Source: Saprospiraceae bacterium
GTDB lineage: Bacteria > Bacteroidota > Bacteroidia > Chitinophagales > Saprospiraceae
Reading direction: 5' to 3'
DNA: 8,678 bases
Assembly: GCA_029262975.1 (NCBI GenBank)
Contig: JAJCYJ010000020.1
Coordinates: 1 to 8,678 of the forward strand
In this document: piece after piece, positions 6,515 to 8,678 of the stretch
How positions within the stretch are numbered: the stretch's first letter is position 1
Layout: each line of letters starts with the position of its first letter
The notes under the pieces: generated by a model
What the model saw: only the letters and a program-made list of their open reading frames with translations
Database searches by the model: none
Told to the model about the DNA's origin: nothing
Program-made: the position numbers and the translations under genes

Positions 6515-7402
6515 TTAATTTGATGATGGGTTTGGTCTTAGTTTCCACATTAATTCAATGAGTGGTCGAACCTCCCTGGGACCAATAATTTCTCCCTTAA
6601 CAATCTTCTCATAACATACAGTGTGCAGGTTATCAAAGCCAGAATTGAAATTGATTGCCTGCCCGTCACAAGTCAGGATTCTGACCGAAGACTCATCTTT
6701 TTTGAGCAGACTTGCATCGGTGCTTAATTGCCAGTCAACTTTGGCTTTTTTAAGTACTAATTTTCCTGAGACATTGTTACTTGTGTTAGATACTTCTTCT
6801 ATGTCAATGAGTTCACCAAAAACCCAAAGGAGTATATCAAACAAATGCACTCCAATATTTGTGATTATGCCACCAGATTTGGACATATCTCCTTTCCAGG
6901 AAATGTCATACCAGGGACCACGGGGTGTTACATACTTCAGGTGTACATCATGTATCTCATCTGACGCATCAATCCGGGCTTTCAGTGCACTTATTTTTGG
7001 ATGATACCTGAGTTGCAAAATACTGGCAATTTTTCCCTGAAAATCATTTTCAGCTGCTATCAATGCATCCACATTCCATGGATTCAGGACAAGTGGTTTC
7101 TCACAGATGATATCTGCCCCTATCCTGAGCCCGAATCTGCAATGTGCATCGTGGAGATAATTAGGTGTACAAATGGACAGATAATCAATCTTATTTCCCT
7201 CACGACCTTCTTTTTCCAGATAACGTTCAAATCGCTCAAAAACTGTAAAAAACTGACAATTGGGAAAGTATTTATCAAGTATGCCAACGCTATCCGAGAC
7301 ATCCATAGCAGCTACTAATTCATGACCCAAATCATAAATGGCCTTGAGATGGCGTGGTGCCACATAGCCGGCTACCCCCATGATAGCGAATCTTTTAGTC
7401 AT
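6515..7402 (-). CDS. wbpB: UDP-GlcNAc uronic acid 3-dehydrogenase (Gfo/Idh/MocA family, WbpB/WlbA type)
   Basis: The enzyme oxidises C3 of UDP-N-acetylglucosaminuronic acid with NAD, giving the 3-keto sugar used by the aminotransferase. The 295-residue protein opens with a Rossmann strand and the WlbA hallmark GYVAPRHLKAI (12-22), then has DYLSICTPNYLHDAH (73-87) and CEKPLVLNPWN (100-110). It ends its catalytic core with SGGIITNIGVHLFD (176-189). K102 and H186 occupy the positions of the catalytic Lys and His of WlbA enzymes. The frame is open 30 codons further upstream to a GTG at 7490-7492, but those codons match nothing in the family and lie inside the acetyltransferase gene. The ATG at 7400-7402 puts the Rossmann strand at the N-terminus, as expected. 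This start overlaps the end of the acetyltransferase gene by 8 bases, which suggests translational coupling. P. aeruginosa WbpB is about 316 residues. Confidence 0.93.
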   Translation of the reverse strand: MTKRFAIMGVAGYVAPRHLKAIYDLGHELVAAMDVSDSVGILDKYFPNCQFFTVFERFERYLEKEGREGNKIDYLSICTPNYLHDAHCRFGLRIGADIICEKPLVLNPWNVDALIAAENDFQGKIASILQLRYHPKISALKARIDASDEIHDVHLKYVTPRGPWYDISWKGDMSKSGGIITNIGVHLFDILLWVFGELIDIEEVSNTSNNVSGKLVLKKAKVDWQLSTDASLLKKDESSVRILTCDGQAINFNSGFDNLHTVCYEKIVKGEIIGPREVRPLIELMWKLRPNPSSN

Positions 7403-7898
7403 TATCTTCTGATATTTTATTACCGGATTTATCCACCTTCCCATATTCCCTGGCTGGATTGCCTTTGACCAGTGCAAAGGCTGAGATATCACTGGTCACC
7501 ACACTTCCGGCACCTATCATGGCATAAGCACCAATGGTCACACCACACAGGATTGTGGCATTAGCTCCGATCGATGCTCCTTCACAGACCAGTGTTGGTT
7601 TGAATTCGTCTTTGCGTTCGATAAAAGACCTTGGATTGATAATATTAGTGAAGACTACCGAAGGTCCAACAAAGACATCTTTTTCAAGTCTGACACCTTC
7701 ATATACAGATACGTTATTTTGAATCTTTACGCCATCTCCGACATAGACATTATTGCCGACGAAGACATTTTGTCCAAGCACACAATCATTACCAATACGT
7801 GCTTTTGACATGATGTGACAAAAATGCCATATCCGGGTACCAGATCCGATCGTGGCACCGCTATCGACTTGTGCTGTCTTATGAATATGGCCGTCCAT
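7395..7898 (-). CDS. wbpD: UDP-3-amino-GlcNAc uronic acid N-acetyltransferase (hexapeptide repeat, WbpD/WlbB type)
   Basis: The enzyme moves acetyl from acetyl-CoA to the 3-amino group, giving UDP-2,3-diacetamido-2,3-dideoxy-glucuronic acid in the cytoplasm. The 167-residue protein is built of hexapeptide repeats forming a left-handed beta helix (about 8-80 and 105-140), so it should be a trimer. Family signatures are TRIWHFCHI (21-29), LGQNVFVGN (41-49), KIQNNVSVYEGV (58-69), FTNIINPRSFIERKDEF (83-99) and GNPAR (146-150). N85 lies where WlbB enzymes have an active-site Asn. The ATG at 7896-7898 directly follows the TAA of the aminotransferase gene with no spacer, and the 3' end overlaps the dehydrogenase start. 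Length is slightly below that of P. aeruginosa WbpD (about 190). The last few residues form a short charged tail with no evident role. Confidence 0.93.
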   Translation of the reverse strand: MDGHIHKTAQVDSGATIGSGTRIWHFCHIMSKARIGNDCVLGQNVFVGNNVYVGDGVKIQNNVSVYEGVRLEKDVFVGPSVVFTNIINPRSFIERKDEFKPTLVCEGASIGANATILCGVTIGAYAMIGAGSVVTSDISAFALVKGNPAREYGKVDKSGNKISEDND

Positions 7899-8678
7899 TT
7901 ATTCAGTCTGATTAATTACGGCACATATATACTCAATTTCTTCTTTCCGTATTGTGTTACTGATCGGAAGACAAAGTGTGGTCTTCGTCAATGATCGAGC
8001 TATTTCATCGCTGTGCACACGTATATTGCTTTGTAAGGCTCGTTGTTGGCTGAAAGCTTTTGGATAGTAAATAGTAGAATCGATATTTTTTTCAGATAGT
8101 CTTTTAATAAGCCGATCTCTCAATTTTTCATCAATCTGAATGGCAAATTGATGATATACATGATGCGTGCTAACTGGTTGTAATTTGATAGAGTCATTAT
8201 CGGCAAGTCCGGCCTGGTACCAGGAGGCTACCTCTTTTCGATATTGATTGAATGTATTCAAGTGTTTTAGTTTAATATTCAGTATCGCTGCCTGGAGCGC
8301 GTCCAATCGCGAGTTTATTCCAATTATTTCATGGTGATACTTTTTGTTTTGTCCGTGTACTTTGATCTTGATCATTTTATCTGCAAGTCTCTGATCTGAA
8401 GTACATATACTCCCTCCATCTCCATAACAAGCCAGGTTCTTGGTTGGAAAATGTGAATAAGTTCCTATTGTACCTATAGTCCCCGCCTTTTTTAATTCCG
8501 ATCCCAAAGGGACACTTGCCCCAGCTGCTTGGGCCGCATCTTCAATAACATAAAGACCGTGCTGATCTGCGATATTCATGATTGCCATTATATCTGCACA
8601 ATGGCCAAATAAATGTAAAGGTGCAATCGCTCTTGTTTTCTCCGTAATAGCAGCTTTAATCAGATCAGGATTGATATT
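7899..8678 (-). CDS. wbpE: PLP sugar aminotransferase (DegT/DnrJ/EryC1 family, WbpE/WlbC type), 5' end cut by window edge
   Basis: The frame is open to the right edge. The ATG at 8586-8588 is internal, because the 30 codons upstream of it carry family sequence (RAIAPLHLFGHCADI). The window therefore holds 259 residues, and about 100 N-terminal residues lie outside. The enzyme would transfer an amino group, normally from glutamate, to C3 of the 3-keto sugar made by the dehydrogenase. Visible motifs, numbered within the fragment, are VIEDAAQAAGA (44-54, with D47 expected to hold the PLP ring nitrogen), HFPTKNLACYGDGG (76-89, with K80 as the PLP Schiff-base Lys), VHGQ and GINSRLDALQAAIL. All catalytic residues expected in this part are present. 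Family membership is certain; the exact substrate rests on the adjacent acetyltransferase and dehydrogenase genes. Any promoter is upstream, outside the window. Confidence 0.9.
   Translation of the reverse strand, partial: NINPDLIKAAITEKTRAIAPLHLFGHCADIMAIMNIADQHGLYVIEDAAQAAGASVPLGSELKKAGTIGTIGTYSHFPTKNLACYGDGGSICTSDQRLADKMIKIKVHGQNKKYHHEIIGINSRLDALQAAILNIKLKHLNTFNQYRKEVASWYQAGLADNDSIKLQPVSTHHVYHQFAIQIDEKLRDRLIKRLSEKNIDSTIYYPKAFSQQRALQSNIRVHSDEIARSLTKTTLCLPISNTIRKEEIEYICAVINQTE

Noticed and set aside
6621..7318. Plus-strand and alternative-frame open frames opposite the dehydrogenase gene
   Set aside because: The minus-strand gene has unmistakable family motifs throughout; the opposite frames are low-complexity by-products.
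7403..7492. 30-codon N-terminal extension of the dehydrogenase from a GTG start
   Set aside because: It lies wholly inside the acetyltransferase gene in another frame, and family members begin at the Rossmann strand that follows the ATG at 7400-7402.
8586..8588. ATG as start of the aminotransferase
   Set aside because: The upstream 30 codons to the window edge are open and carry conserved family sequence, so this Met is internal and the gene is cut by the edge.

Overview
The window looks like chromosomal DNA of a Bacteroidota (Bacteroidetes) bacterium. The supporting signs are AT-rich intergenic DNA, A-rich start regions with little Shine-Dalgarno signal, a DUF6090-type membrane protein with the typical YAIGEI...GILIALQINNW core, and a secreted 'NVGIGT...P' repeat protein ending in a peptidase S74 chaperone domain. 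This assignment is inference from protein families; no rRNA or other marker gene is present. Every convincing gene is on the minus strand, so transcription runs from the right edge to the left.

Right part (about 4612-8678): a tight surface-sugar operon fragment. In transcription order it holds a PLP aminotransferase (WbpE/WlbC type, cut by the right edge), a hexapeptide-repeat N-acetyltransferase (WbpD/WlbB type), an NAD-dependent sugar dehydrogenase (WbpB/WlbA type) and an ABC transporter with fused membrane and ATPase domains. The first three touch or overlap (TAA directly followed by ATG, then an 8-base overlap). Together they would turn UDP-GlcNAc uronic acid into UDP-2,3-diacetamido-2,3-dideoxy-glucuronic acid. 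The transporter, 58 bases downstream, could flip a lipid-linked glycan containing this sugar, or export another lipid. The 6-dehydrogenase (WbpA) and any 2-epimerase (WbpI) are not in the window.

Middle part (about 2451-4611): a secreted S74-domain protein flanked by two gene-poor stretches of 524 and 470 bases. The first holds a stem-loop just after the transporter gene. The second holds what looks like a broken small gene with a frameshift and a stop.

Left part (1-2450): a three-helix membrane protein with a TolB-like domain and TPR repeats, then the start of a DUF6090 protein cut by the left edge. These look like independent single genes of envelope or sensing type.

I see no CRISPR array, insertion sequence, tRNA, rRNA, phage module or defence system. 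The biology is mostly recognisable. The less ordinary points are the gene remnant, the TTG start of the transporter, the collagen-like linker in the DUF6090 protein and the possible two-codon leader before the S74 gene.
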